Part shown: positions 22,955-35,142 of the stretch, in pieces
Position numbering within the stretch: position 1 is the first letter of the stretch
Layout of the letters: each line of letters opens with the position of its first letter
Program-made: the position numbers and the translations under genes
Notes under the pieces: generated by a model
Seen by the model: only the letters and a program-made list of their open reading frames with translations
Databases searched by the model: none
Told to the model about the DNA's origin: nothing
Source: Chlorocebus sabaeus
Taxonomy: Eukaryota; Chordata; Mammalia; Primates; Cercopithecidae
NCBI RefSeq assembly: GCF_047675955.1
Contig: NC_132914.1
Location: forward strand, 38,552,521 to 38,616,520
Reading direction: 5' to 3'
Length of the DNA stretch: 64,000 bases

Positions 22955-23162
22955 TATACATATACACAAACACACTGTATCTACCTCATATGGTGTGTCA
23001 AGAATTCCAATTACATAACCCATGTAAAGCACTTAGGCGAGTGTCTGAAACATAAGAATTGCTAAATTAAGAAAACTCTGAAAGATCAGGTTTTAGAGAT
23101 CATAGGCTCTATGACATCACCAATATATACAAAAAATATATTTAATCAATTCCAAGCTGAAG

Positions 23163-24231
23163 TTTTTTTTTTTTAATTTTTTTAAATTTTTTTATTATTA
23201 TACTTTAAGTTCTAGGGTACATGTGCATAATGTACAGGTTTGTTACATATGTATACTTGTGCCATGTTGGTGTGCTGCACCCATCAACTCGTCGGCACCC
23301 ATCAACTCATCATTTACATCAGGTATAACTCCGAATGCAATCCCTCCCCCCCCCAACCATAACAGGCCCTGCTGTGTGATGTTCCCCTTCCCGAGTCCAA
23401 GTGATCTCATTGTTCAGTTCCCACCTATGAGTGAGAACATGCGGTGTTTGGTTTTCTGTTCTTGCGATAGTTTGCTGAGAATGATGGTTTCCAGCTGCAT
23501 CCATGTCCCTACAAAGGACACGAACTCATCCTTTTTTATGGCTGCATAGTATTCCATGGTGTATATATGCTACATTTTCTTAATCCAGTCTGTCACTGAT
23601 GGACATGTGGGTTGATTCCAAGTCTTTGCTATTGTGAATAGTGCCGACATGAACATACATGTGCATGTGTCCTTATAGCAGTATGATTTACAATCCTTTC
23701 AGTATATACCCAGTAATTGGATGGCTGGGTCATATGGTATTTCTAGTTCTAGATCCTTGAGGAATCGCCATACTGTTTTCCATAATGGTTGAACTAGTTT
23801 ACAATCCCACCAACGGTGTAAAAGTGTTCCTATTTCTCCACATCCTCTCCAGCACCTGTTGTTTCCTAACTTTTTAATGATTGCCATTCTAACTGGTGTG
23901 AGATGGTATCTCATTGTGGTTTTGATTTGCATTTCTCTGATGGCCAGTGATGACGAGCATTTTTTCATGTGTCTGTTGGCTGTATGAATGTCTTCTTTTG
24001 AGAAACGTCTGTTCGTATCCTTTGCCCACTTTTTGATGGGGTTGCTTGTTTTTTTCTTGTAAATTTGTTTGAGTTCCTTGTAGGTTCTGGATATTAGCCC
24101 TTTTGTCAGATGAGTAGATTGCAAAAATTTTCTCCCATTCTGTAGGTTGCCTGTTCACTCTGATGGTGGTTTCTTTTGCTGTGCAGAAGCTCTTTAGTTT
24201 AATTAGATTCCATTTGTCAATTTTGGCTTTT
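23163..24231 (-). mobile_element. L1PA 3' half, non-inverted part of a twin-primed insertion
   Basis: From a T-rich tail at 23163 the reversed 3' UTR and the C-terminal third of ORF2 run to TTGGCTTTT at about 24231. Minus-strand open frames at 23699-24124 and 23889-24245 are frame-broken ORF2 pieces, including the cysteine-rich CWRGCG region. GTCTGTCACTGATGGACAT is shared with the 5.2-kb copy. A (C)8 run lies near 23347-23354. Confidence 0.95.
23278..23313. repeat. 18-bp tandem duplication inside L1 3' UTR
   Basis: CACCCATCAACTC is repeated at 23278 and 23296 (period 18) with minor differences. L1PA normally has one copy. Confidence 0.85.
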
Positions 24232-25629
24232 AAGAGCAAACACATTCAAAAGCTAGCAGAAGGGAAGAAATAACTAAGATCAGAGCAGAACTAAAGGAGA
24301 TAGAGACACAAAATCCCTCCAAAAATCAATGAATCCAGGAGTTGGTTTTTTGAAAAGATCAACAAAAGTGATAGACCGCTAACAAGACTAATAAAGAAGA
24401 AAAGAGAGAAGAATCAAATAGACGCATTAAAAAATAATAAAGGGGATATCACCACTGACCCCACAGAAATACAAACTACCATCAGAGAATACTATAAACA
24501 CCTCTACGCAAATAAACTAGAAAATCTAGAAGAAATGAATAATTTCCTGGACACTTACACTCTTCTAAGACTAAACCAGGAAGAAGTTGAATCCTTGAAT
24601 AGACCACTAGCAGGCTCTGAAATTGAGGCAAAAATTAATAGCCTACCAACGAAAAAAAGTCCAGGACCAGATGGATTCACAGCTGAATTCTACCAGAGGT
24701 ACAAGGAGGAGCTGGTACCATTCCTTCTGAAACTATTCCAATCAATAGAAAAAGAGGGAATCCTCCCTAACTCATTTTATGAGGCCAACATCATCCTGAT
24801 ATCAAAGCCTGACAGAGACACAACAAAAAAAGAGAATTTTATACCAATATCCCTGATGAACATCGATGCAAAAAATCCTCAATAAAATACTGGCAAACAG
24901 AATCCAGCAGCACATCAAAAAGCTTATCCACCACGATCAAGTGGGCTTCATCCCTGGGATGCAAGGCTGGTTCAACATACACAAATCAATAAATGTAATC
25001 CAGCATATAAACAGAACCAAAGACAAAAACCACATGATTATCTCAATAGATGCAGAAAAGGCCTTTGACAAAATTCAACAGCCCTTCATGCTAAAAACTC
25101 TCAATAAATTCAGTATTGATGGAATGTATCTCAAAATAATAAGAGCTATTTATGACAAACCCACAGCCAATATCATACTGAATAGACAAAAACTGGAAGC
25201 ATTCCCTTTGAAAACTGGCACAAGACAGGGATGCCCTCTCTCACCACTCCTATTCAACATAGTGTTGGAAGTTCTGACTAGGGCAATCAGACAAGAGAAA
25301 GAAATCAAGGGTATTCAGTTAGGAAAAGAAGAAGTCAGATTGCCCCTGTTTGCAGATGACATGATTGTATATTTAGAAAACCCCATCATCTCAGCCCAAA
25401 ATCTCCTTAAGCTGATAAGCAACTTCAGCAAAGTCTCAGGATACAAAATTAATGTGCGAAAATCACAAGCATTCTTATACACCAGTAACAGACAAACAGA
25501 GAGCCAAATCATGCATGAACTTCCATTCACAATTGCTTCAAAGAGAATAAAATACCTAGGAATCCAACTTACAAGAGATGTAAAGGACCTCTTCAAGGAG
25601 AACTACAAACCACTGCTCAGTGAAATAAA
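24232..25629 (+). mobile_element. L1PA ORF2 middle part, inverted (twin priming)
   Basis: At about 24232 the L1 switches strand: GAGCAAACACATTCAAAAGC, from the endonuclease-RT linker, now reads forward through the RT domain to AACTACAAACCACTGCTCAG. The most 5' L1 sequence abuts the junction and the RT part faces the right flank, the arrangement made when target DNA primes a second cDNA. A few hundred L1 bases appear lost between the halves. Confidence 0.93.
24535..25629 (+). pseudogene. broken L1 ORF2 reverse-transcriptase fragment
   Basis: Two open frames (24535-24885 and 24866 onward) lie in different frames. The switch falls at the A-run 24870-24875, which suggests a one-base insertion. 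The second frame keeps the RT motif FADD (25349-25360) and TRQGCPLSP upstream of it. ORF2p normally provides endonuclease and reverse transcriptase. Here the endonuclease start and C-terminus are absent from this strand, so it is a dead fragment. Confidence 0.93.
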
Positions 25630-25636
25630 TGTAGTT

Positions 25637-25690
25637 TTATATATATATATATATATAAAAAATATATATGCATATATATATATATGCATC
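25637..25690. repeat. (TA)n microsatellite
   Basis: TA repeats broken by AAAAAATATA and GCATATATA lie right beside the inverted L1 end, and may have hidden its target duplication. Confidence 0.93.
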
Positions 25691-28560
25691 TATAAAATTG
25701 GGATGAGTCTTATCATTGATGATATCTCATAATTATCATCATATAAAAGGCTTTTTTTCAAGTAAATGACCTTGTCTGAGGACTTGAGAACTTGGTCTTG
25801 ACCTTAATGCTGTGCTCACTACAGCTAGGTAACAAACATGACCCATAACTGGAGAACCACACCTAGTGGTGTTTACATCCAGAACATCTTGATTATGTTA
25901 TGAATTGGTGTTTATTGAAAAGGTTACTGTGTATGCAAAAACACATAAAAGCAGCAGCAGTGCATACATTTTATATTGGTGAAGTAAATATTCACTGTTG
26001 AAGAAATGACTGCAAGTACCGAAAGTTGCTGAATGGTTGTCAGAGATTTGGAAGAAAATATGTGAGACTAAAATGTGCTTCATCATCTACTGTCTTTGAG
26101 GCTTATAGAATTAAGAACGCTAAGTACTCAGAGTCAAAAAGTGATTTATAAGAGAACACACAGTCAAAAATGATTCACAAAATGAAGAGGATTTAGGCAT
26201 ACCTCAGCCAATTTATTTCATTTATATTTTTCTTTTTGCATGCAAGAGTAATATATTTCTAAGTACATCTAAAAGAGCTCTTCTGCTAAAGAGAAAATTG
26301 TCTTTTGCTAAGAAAACATATCCTGTAAAATTGATACCTTCTTCTAAGTGATATGTAGAGTAATGGTATATCTAACATATATGACATCATAGACTGATGA
26401 AATCTACAAATGAACAATTTCTTTACCACTTCAGTGTTTTCAGATCCTGGTCAAGATTTAAAGTCCAAGGAGTGAGGCATGAATAGCCCTGTTTAAATCA
26501 CATGCCAGCCTATTGTCCTTGAAAAGGGTGGGGTACCTTGATTGGCAGTTTCAACACAATTTAATTTGATAAAGATGGGATTGATTTCTAAAGAAATATC
26601 AGAGTCTTATTATAAAAAAAGGAACATGAATATTGAGCAAGCAATACAACTGGGTTTTAAAAAAGTACATTATGAAGTCTAACAGCTAGATGACTGCCAA
26701 GATCTATTGTAGAAAAAAAATACTGAAGCAATTTAAATTAATCAACAATCATGAGATATAGATTTACCAAAATCTTCATCAGCATGATGACATGTTCTAA
26801 TTATTGTCTGTTATATGTTGTTACATATATTTTCCAGTCTATTATTTTACTCTTAACTTTGTTTACATGGTGCTTTTTCATACAGATTATTGTTATTTTG
26901 GTATTGTTGAGCATCTAGATCTCCCAAACCATGAAAGAAAGGGATTTAAGCTCAGCAGAGTATGTTCTCTTGAAAGCAGCCAGTATAACTGGGTTCAGTG
27001 CAGCTAGAGAATGGAGACAGATCCTCCAATATGCTGAGGAGATAACTAACTGCGTTATTCAAAATAGTGAGTTGGAGATTTCATCCTAGGTGTCAACAGA
27101 GGGGCAAACCCTTCGTAGATTACTGAGTCTTCATCTCCATCTTTCCTTATGCTGTGTTGTAAATAATACATAGCAAACAGCCTACACAGGGTCACTCTTG
27201 ATCCTTAGGGATCCCAAAATTTCCAGAAGGCATGGAATCCTCTCAAGCCCCTACAATGAAGTTAAACAGTCCACGTGTATCACCAAACACCTATGTCCAA
27301 TACTGACTTTATTCCTTTGTTTTCATGATACCTTTCAAAAAAGGGGATCATGAGCCTATGGAATTTTATCTCTTAAGACATCTAGATTTTTTCTGTCTGG
27401 GCTAAACTTCAACCTCAGTAGTAAAGCAATAATTATGAAAGCCAGTGTTTATCCCAAGTACTTTTTATTAAATATTCAAAAATGCTAACAGAGATGGAAA
27501 ATGTGTATATACAACTTTGCAATTTAGAAAAAAGACCAATAATCATTCAAACAAATATTTTGACTCAGAGGTTGTTTTTTATAAAATCTGATTTTACTTT
27601 TGGTACTTCATAATTGGTTTATTTATTTTAGTCTATAAACAAACATTAAGAGAGATAAGAGAACTCTTAATTCCTGAAATATAATTTAGAAGACTACATT
27701 TTTATTCATACCACATAAAACATTAAATCATGTCTTTATCCTTAATGCTTCACGATGACGATGTGTTTGCAAACACATATTTAAAAACTCAAAAAATGTT
27801 ATGAAACCAAATACCTGAACTAATGCTGAGGAGAGGGAATCATTCTGAAACAAAATGTGTAAAGAATAACCTATTGCAACATCAGTTTCCCCACAAGTTT
27901 ATGGAATGTTCACAGAAAGCAATTCCAAGTTCACACAATAATCCACTTTAAATGCTGGTGATTATGATTTGTTTGTGGTCCTGGAAACCATAAGTACTAT
28001 TATTTTTGAAAAGCAATTAATATAAAGCAGCAGTATTAAATATGTGTCAACAGAATTACTCATTAATATAAATGCTTTTCCCCAGTTATGGTGAGAGGTG
28101 TTCATTATTTGTAGGCAGAGGAAATTAAATTAAATTGACTCTAATATCTAGGGCCTTGCCATTTTGCTTAGTAAGCGAGAGATATTTTAAGTTAATCCTT
28201 GAGGTTGGTTGGCTGACTGCCATTTTTAGATCAGATCCTGGATTTCTAGTGGGGAAAGTTAGTCCTAAGAAAAAATCATCTCCCATGGTACCTTAAATGT
28301 AGGTTGATTCAGCTGTCATTTAAATTTCCAGATACAGAAAAATTAAGTCAAATGTTTGAGAATGAATTTTCAATATGTTTAGTAGATATTTTATAAACTT
28401 TTGTAAAATACTTCATTAAAAAGTATAAAATAATGACAAAGATTTTGCATTTAATCTGAACTATAATTTATGTGATCCCCTGTCATTAACCTAGACTTAT
28501 AAATAAACTCTATGGACAATTCTTGTGGACTCAAAGACCAAGATTTGAAGACTATTCATT
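25691..28560. other. unassigned sequence, about 2.9 kb
   Basis: I see no transposon, exon or RNA gene. Open frames are short (25898-26086 minus; 26804-27007 plus) and featureless. With 42-47 kb it is among the longest repeat-poor stretches here. Confidence 0.5.
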
Positions 28561-28593
28561 TTTTCTCTCTTTCTTTCTTTTCTTTTCTTTTTC

Positions 28594-28759
28594 TTTTTTT
28601 TTTTTTTTTTTTTTTTTTTGAGGCAAAGTCTCACTGTGTCACCCACGCTGGTGTGCAGTGGTGCGATCTTGTCTCACTGCAATCTCCACCTTCCAGAATC
28701 AAGTGATTCTCCTGCCGAAGCCTCTCAAGTAGGAAAAAAAAAAAAAAAAAAAAAAAAAA
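28594..28759 (-). mobile_element. Alu right-monomer remnant between T26 and A26
   Basis: A T run (28594-28619) leads into the reversed right monomer, GAGGCAAAGTCTCACTGTGT to CTCTCAAGTAG, which stops abruptly and is followed by an A run (28734-28759). Both runs count 26 bases. A normal 5'-truncated minus Alu has no A tract at that side. A CTTT-rich tract (28561-28593) precedes the T run. Confidence 0.9.
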
Positions 28760-29023
28760 GATTGTTGCTAGCCCTAAGACCAGAGCTTTGTCAACAAGGA
28801 CATCATCATTTGAAGTCAGCTTTAATGTCTTTTCACAAGTTATTTTTGTAATTCTATTCCAAATTCTTAAACTGTCAAATCACAAGATAATATATAATAC
28901 ATCTTTCTTTTTATGAAATGACAGTTTTCAAAAATGACCTAGAAAAATAACTTAAAAGGGAGATAATGCACTTTAGAAAAACATTTCAAAAAACTTTCTT
29001 CATGGAACAAATTGGTTTTAAAC

Positions 29024-29220
29024 CAGCACTGTCCCCTCAAACATTCTGAAATGATGGAAATATTCTATATTTGCACCATCTAAAGTGGCAGCCACTAGCC
29101 AGTGAGAACTTGAAAAATACCAGTGTGAGGAGAAACTAAGTTTTAAGTTTAGTTTAATTATTATTAATTTAAATTAAAATGGCCTCATGTGACTAGTGGC
29201 ATGTTGGATGTCGAAGCTCT
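29024..29220. mobile_element. hAT-type non-autonomous DNA transposon (Charlie-like)
   Basis: It starts CAGCACTGTCCCCTCAAACA and ends near GGATGTCGAAGCTCT, a decayed inverted repeat. Inside are GTGGCAGCCACTAGCCAGTG and CATGTGACTAGTGGC, themselves partly palindromic. I recognise the series from an abundant mammalian hAT element but cannot fix the exact name. Confidence 0.7.
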
Positions 29221-30329
29221 AGGATGTAGATTACCTATTCGAATAGCCATGATTACTCATCATTTGTTAATCATAAGAAAGAGGAAACAGTGAAACTCTA
29301 TCAGAGCAACTCAGCTCTTCTGGGTGAATGAATATGGACACTGGATTAAGTCATTCCAAAATGGTGTCAAGAATTCTGGCAATGAATAATCCAGTTTCAT
29401 CAATTAATGTGTCAAACTACTGGTCCACAAAACTGATTGTATTCACTTTTCACTTTCCTGAACGGAATTATATATTAATCACTTCAGACAGTGGTGTTTA
29501 CTTATAAGGTTACCACTACTGACCTGGTAAATATAGATACTTATAGTCATGAGTCTCGCTTGAAAATCAGTTTCCCAGAGATACTCTCAGTCATTCAATT
29601 GTTATTTTGCAATTTTTTAAATATAGAAATAGAAAATACTTTTATTACCTGTACTTTATTACCCATACCTATTGTAACAAATGTATATTGACTGATTATA
29701 AACATTTGTATATTTAAAAAAAACCCAAGCCATACAACATAAAAAATAAAGTTAAAAAAATTCTATCAACTAGAAATAATTATTGTTAAATTTGTTACCT
29801 TATTCAAGACATCTCTATTCATAAAGAAATATAGAGATATATCAGATAACTAGATTGAGATCAAACTAACATTATTAAAATAGAATTGTACTTGCTATTT
29901 TCATTTTCAAAATTATGACATGCTATTTTATTTTAATTTAAAATTTAACAGTGAACAATGCTGCATTAAAATGAAATGAATTGTTGTTAAAGTTTTGATA
30001 ATTGCTTCTTCATAAAAAAATAACATGACCTAAGATATTCATCTAAATTAAATTTTAAACGATTACAAAACACTTTAAGTTGTTAAGTCATTTTCTTTTT
30101 AGCTAAATATCTCAGTTGCAGGCAGTAGATGAATGGCTCACATGAAGACGAGGAAATGAACGTTCAAACACTACCTCCTACCACCCCTCTTCTTTCACCT
30201 AAAATTAGTGATCCTGTTTTTGGTTTTTGTTTGTTTATTATTTTATTTTATTTTACTTTGTTCTGTTTTAAATCATATTCTGAAGGTTTATATCACTTAC
30301 ACTCTATTCTGTAATATTTGGATTCTTCA
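29221..30329. other. unassigned AT-rich sequence
   Basis: Some stretches (29870-30080) look like decayed L1 or L2, but there is not enough to call. No exon is visible. Confidence 0.45.
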
Positions 30330-30996
30330 TGATAACTCAAGCACAATATGACCAGCTGCCAGCTCTCCAGTAGATTAAAACTTGCTCTTCCTAATGTCTT
30401 GGCCATTTGGGGCATAAGCAGTTTCAGCCTTCCACTTGCTCATCCATAAAACTTGAAGTCATTCATCATTCTTGAGTCCTCTCCATCTCCCTCACTCCAA
30501 TTCCAGACCATATACAAATTCTGCTGGCTCTACCCCCTAAATGTCTCCAGAATCTGCCCACTTTCCAGCACCTTCACTGCCATAACCTGGTCCAGGTCAC
30601 CATCCCTCATCCCCAGATCCTTGCACAGTCTCCCACCTGGCCTTCCTGCTCTACTCTGGCCCTGGCCCCTCAGTCACATCTCAACACAGCAGACAGAATG
30701 ATGCTCTTACAAAGACAATAAAATGATTTTAACCCTTTGAGCAAAACACTTCAAAGCCCTAACATTGGCCTAGAAAGCCAGTGCAATCTTGCCCTGTTAC
30801 TCATTTCATCCCATCTCCTACTATTTCACTTCAGCCACACCGGCCTTCCCAAATACACCAGGTATGTTCCCGCCTCATGCTTTTCATACTTGATGTTTCT
30901 TCTTTCTGGAACCACTTTGCTTCAGACTCTGTCGCAAGATTTACTCAGATGCCAACTTCTCAGGGTGGTCTTCCCTGACCACCCTATTGATTGATT
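30330..30996 (+). mobile_element. L2 element, left part
   Basis: Ordered L2 landmarks include CACAGCAGACAGAATGATGC, TCAGCCACACCGGCCTTCC and GTCTTCCCTGACCACCCTAT. Open frames at 30453-30994 are chance frames in this pyrimidine-rich strand. It resumes at 31746 after an L1MA. Confidence 0.85.
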
Positions 30997-31745
30997 GGTT
31001 TAAATATTTTATTGACACAAGTATGTGTATATATTTATGGGTTACATGTGATGTGATATTTTGTTAGATGCATAGGCTGTATAACCATTAATTGAGGGTA
31101 TTTGGGATGTCCATCTCAAGGATCTATTATTTTATATGTTGGGAGCATCTTAAGTCCTCTCTTCTTGTTATTTTGAAATATGCAATGCATTGTTGTTAAC
31201 TATAGTAACCCTCCTCTGCTATCGAACATTAGAATTCATTCCTTCTATCTAACTGTATGTTTGTACCCATTTACCAACTTCTCTTCATCACCATCTCCCC
31301 AACACCAAGACACCCTTCCCAGCCATCATCCTACTGGTAACCATCATCCTATTCTCTAACTTCATGAGATCCACTTTTTAAGCTCCCACGTATGAATGTA
31401 AACATGCAACATTTGTCTTTCTGTGCTTGACTTATTTCATTTAACATAATGCCCTTCAGTTCCATTCATGTTGCTGCAAAGAGTAGGATTTAATTCTTTT
31501 TATGGTCAAATAATATTCCATTGTGTATAAACACATTCCATATTTTTTTTCTATTCATTTGTTAATGGATACCACTTAGTTGATTCCATATCTTGCTTTT
31601 ATGAATAATGCTGCAATGGACACGTTAGTCTATGTATCTCTTTGATATACTGACTTCCTTTCCTTTGGATAAATTCCCAGCAGTAGGATTGCTAGACTGT
31701 ATCTTAGTTCTGTTTGCCGTTTTTTGAGAAATTGCCATACTGTTC
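30997..31745 (-). mobile_element. L1MA 3' end, minus strand, inside L2
   Basis: Reversed L1MA 3' UTR (TATTTATGGGTTACATGTGA, TTGTTAACTATAGTAACCCT, TATCTAACTGTATGTTTGTA) passes into ORF2 (GCTGCAATGGACACGTTAGT). It cuts the L2 exactly where L2 text stops and resumes. Confidence 0.88.
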
Positions 31746-32015
31746 TGACCTCCTGACTTAAATCACAGTCCTGCCTTCAAACTTTCCATCCATTTCTCTG
31801 TCTAGCTTGTTTTTCTCCATAGAACTTATCACCATCTGACATGTTGTGCATTTTACTTCTTACTTTGTTTATTATTTGCCATCCCTTTATTAGAATGTTT
31901 CCACAAGGGCAAGAAAATTTCCCTGTTTTGTCCACTATTTTAGGTTCAGTGCCTGGGACAATAGTGTCATAGGAACTTGACATTTGCTTACAGAAAAAAA
32001 TTGAGTGAATAATTG
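31746..32015 (+). mobile_element. L2 element, 3' end after L1MA
   Basis: TCTCCATAGAACTTATCACC, ATCTGACATGTTGTGCATTT and CAGTGCCTGGGACAATAGTG complete the L2 from 30330-30996, ending in a short tail with GAGTGAATAATTG. Confidence 0.85.
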
Positions 32016-32141
32016 CTACAGGATTTTTTAATGTTTTTTTTGTTCTTGATTATTCATATCTTCTATTTTTATATAAATTCAGCCCCTCACCCTATTACTA
32101 TTGTTTATATATTTCTGAATTGTCTGGAGATTTTAAATTTT

Positions 32142-32703
32142 TCTACTGCGATGTAACCAATTACCGCAAACTTAATGATGTAACCCAACACTCACAGTTC
32201 TATAGGTCAGAAGACTGGCACAGCCTCCCTGTGTCCTCTGCCCAGGGAATCACAGGCTGAAATCAAGGTGTCAGTCAGGCTGAGTTCTCATCTGGAGGCT
32301 TTGGGGAAAAGGTAACTTCCAAGCAATTCTAATTGTTGGCAGAATTCTCATCCTTGCTACTTACTGAATGTCAGCCGGGGCCGCTCACAGCAACTAGAAG
32401 CTACTTGCCTGCCTCGCCTTCTGTCTTCAAGCCAGAAATGTTGAACCACATTCTTTTCATGCTATACATCTCTGACTTTTTTCTTCTGCAACGAGTGGGA
32501 GAAAACACTCTTTTTTAAGGTTTATGTGATTAAGTCACACCCACTTGGGAAATCTTCATATTGTAAGAACAACTGATCTGGCACCTTAATTACATTTGTA
32601 AAATCTGTGTACCTAGATTGGTGTTGAATTGAATAACTGGGAGAAGGTGTGTGTATTGCAGGGGCTGGGAACCTTAGAAGGGCATTTTAGAATTCCACCT
32701 ACC
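32142..32703 (-). mobile_element. MLT1-like MaLR LTR, minus strand
   Basis: ACCAATTACCGCAAACTTAA, TTCTATAGGTCAGAAGACTG, TCAAGGTGTCAGTCAGGC and TTAATTACATTTGTAAAATC appear in the order of a reversed MLT1-class LTR. The ends are eroded. Confidence 0.7.
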
Positions 32704-33462
32704 TCAGATTTCAATATAAGATTTTTTTCTTCTTTTCACAAGAAAGGTTTGTAAGATCTGTATTCCTGAATTGCTTGAGGAACTTTTCTCCTAATGGGGC
32801 AAACAATTATTTACTTTTTTCCCAACCAAAATGCTACAGACCTTGCTCCTTGTATTTCCTGCTTTTAGGTGTTTCACTGATTTTTGCTACTAGTTTTCCA
32901 TTCTTCTTCTGATTTTCTGGATTTAATCATTCAGTCATTTGGGATTTTTTTTTTTTCTAAGAAGTAATCATGGGCACAATAATTCCTAAATTTTTTGAAT
33001 GTTTGCAAAATGCTTGTTCAGGGAATCAAAAATAACTGGCCATAATATCCATTCCTTCAAGACTTCGTGAGCACGATCTGTTATCTTCTGATACTGATTA
33101 TTGTTATAAGAATGTCCAAGTCCAGCCTGATCTCTTTGTTGGTAACTTTCTTTGTCCACATTCATGCCGAAAGTTTAATAACAGCCAAAATACATCTTGA
33201 TATTTGCATCTTTCCCAAACTTTTAAAATACAGATTTAGCTCTTATATCAAATAAATTATTTTCTATTATATATTCAAATCATTTTATTTCAGTGGTTTC
33301 TACTTCAAAAACACCAATTATCATCCACAAGGATATCTGTCTTCTTTTCTTTTAATGGACTTTCAGCTTTCTCTTAGGTTGTTACTTAGAATTTTTTCTT
33401 TCTATGTTCTCTTCCTTTCTGTAAATTCAGAACAGAGTCCTATAGAATATTGAGGCCTAGTG
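32704..33462. other. unassigned sequence
   Basis: I have a weak feeling of an ancient repeat around 32990-33260 but cannot name it. The open frame at 33067-33255 lacks motifs. Confidence 0.4.
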
Positions 33463-33529
33463 ACACACACACACACATACATATATACATACATATATGG
33501 TGGTGGTGGTTGTTGTTGTTGTTGTTGTT
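33463..33529. repeat. compound microsatellite (CA)n-(TACA)n-(TGG)n-(TTG)n
   Basis: Adjacent tracts of CA, ACAT/ATAT, TGG and TTG repeats are seen. Together they are a likely polymorphic site. Confidence 0.93.
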
Positions 33530-33939
33530 TTGTCAAGCTAGAACACAGCAATGGTAATTGCTCTGTCTTTCACAGCTCTGCCCTTGTCTTTCAGAGCTTT
33601 CCTCCAAGCTCCCACTTTCCCCTGCATCCACTTCTCATGAAGTAAACATTTCCTGAATTTTTTCAGCTTTTGGGAATCACATTTGGCACATATGGGAGGT
33701 AACAGCAGGGATAGGTTTGGGAACTGTACTAAGACATGAAGGAACATTTTATTTCCTTTGTGTTACTTTTTAAGACAAAGTACTAAATTATAGCTTTTCA
33801 TTGTTGGGTCTGTCTTGGTGAGATTGTTTTTCCTAATTTTGAAGTTTTTGCTTGTTTACTCATTTGCATATTTGCTGTTTGTTTAATATATTTTACCTTT
33901 GTTATTATGATGTAGAAGACAAAGAAAATGATCAACAAA

Positions 33940-34576
33940 ATGTAATTATACAACTCAATAAATTATTACAATATGAATATTTCTAGGACATGGATAATAT
34001 TCAGGAACCAGAACTCCTCCTCCTCCTCATTGATTTATTGCCTTTAAAGGTGACCAGTTTCGTGACTCCTAACACAATAGTTCATTCTTGCCTGTCTTAA
34101 GTGTTATATTAGTGAAATAATAAGGTATGTATATTTTTCTGGTTTCTTTCAGGCTACGTTACATTTCTAAAATTTGTCCATCTTGCTGCATATAGGTACA
34201 ACTTACTTATTTTATTTGCTCTTTAGTATACCATTGCTTGAGTCTACCATAATTTAGGCATTATTTATGGGCATTTGGATTATTTCCAGGGTATGCCTAC
34301 TACAAATATTTGAACCATGGACATTATTGAACATGGTCTTTGGTACATGTTTTTACATATTTTTATCGGATATATTTAAAAGTGGATTGAGTCATACGAT
34401 ATGCATATGGTCAACTTAATAGAAAGTGCCAAATTGCTTTCCAATGTGGTTAAGCTAATTACACTAATTCACACTTCTACACTTTTATGAGGACTACTAT
34501 CACTCAACATACTCACTAACACTTAGTATTACCAATCTTTTTACTTTTAGCCATCTAATGGGTGTGTAGTGAACCT
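33940..34576 (-). mobile_element. L1M (L1MC/L1ME-type) 3' UTR and ORF2 end, left part
   Basis: Reversed 3' UTR (ACTCCTCCTCCTCCTCATTG, CTTGCCTGTCTTAAGTG) leads into ORF2-end text (TTTGGATTATTTCCAGGG, AGCCATCTAATGGGTGTG). The L1 then breaks and resumes at about 35030. Confidence 0.75.
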
Positions 34577-35029
34577 GTAAATAGGTTTGCTTCCTATGTT
34601 GCTGATTAAAGTTGAAAAGTTGAAGACTGTTCTGAATTGTATTAAATTTGGCATCCCTGCTAAGATATTTTCTGCATGACAGAGGGGAAGCTGGAGACTA
34701 CAGTCCTAACAACCGCCTGCCTTATTTCACATTGAAGTCCAACATTTAGAGGCAATTCAGAGAAGGGAAGGTCACATTCTTCAGAAGAGGTTGTAGCAAG
34801 ACTCATAGGCAGACATTAGATTCACAGAAGCCTGTTGAGAACTATTATATAGAGAGCACAGACTCTTGGGAACTATTTGCTTTGCTGATGTAGACTGAGA
34901 GAGTGGGAGCTTCTCTGAGTTCTCCCAGCTCTTTAAATGTTTGTATAAGCTTCCAATTCCTTCTAATAAAGCACTTCACACCTGGAATACATACAGTAGC
35001 TTCTATTTTCCTGTGCAGATCCCTGATGC
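34577..35029. mobile_element. LTR-like insertion in L1M, family unknown
   Basis: This roughly 450-bp block interrupts the L1M between GGGTGTGTAGTG and ATTTACTCTGTCGTATTTAT. It starts near TGAACCTGTAAATAGG and has TTCTAATAAAGCACTTCACA (a polyadenylation-signal-like AATAAA) in its last quarter. These traits suit a solo LTR, but I cannot name the family or show a target duplication. Confidence 0.45.
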
Positions 35030-35142
35030 TATATTTACTCTGTCGTATTTATCAGCCATTGAGATGTTTTTGTGAGGTGCTTGTTCAAGTCTCTTGCCTT
35101 TTTCTCCTTGCTGGGTTGTCTTTTCCTTATTGATTGGCAGGT
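35030..35142 (-). mobile_element. L1M middle part
   Basis: GTTCAAGTCTCTTGCCTTTT and GCTGGGTTGTCTTTTCC are reversed L1M ORF2, lying between the two LTR-like insertions. Confidence 0.75.

Noticed and set aside
24866..25732. 288-codon open frame with a reverse-transcriptase motif, possibly a functional RT
   Set aside because: It is the inverted middle of an L1 ORF2, lacks the endonuclease and C-terminus, is out of frame with its upstream part, and runs into (TA)n at the end.
30453..30994. Candidate exons in a pyrimidine-rich region
   Set aside because: The region is L2 in the sense orientation, which explains the composition and open frames.
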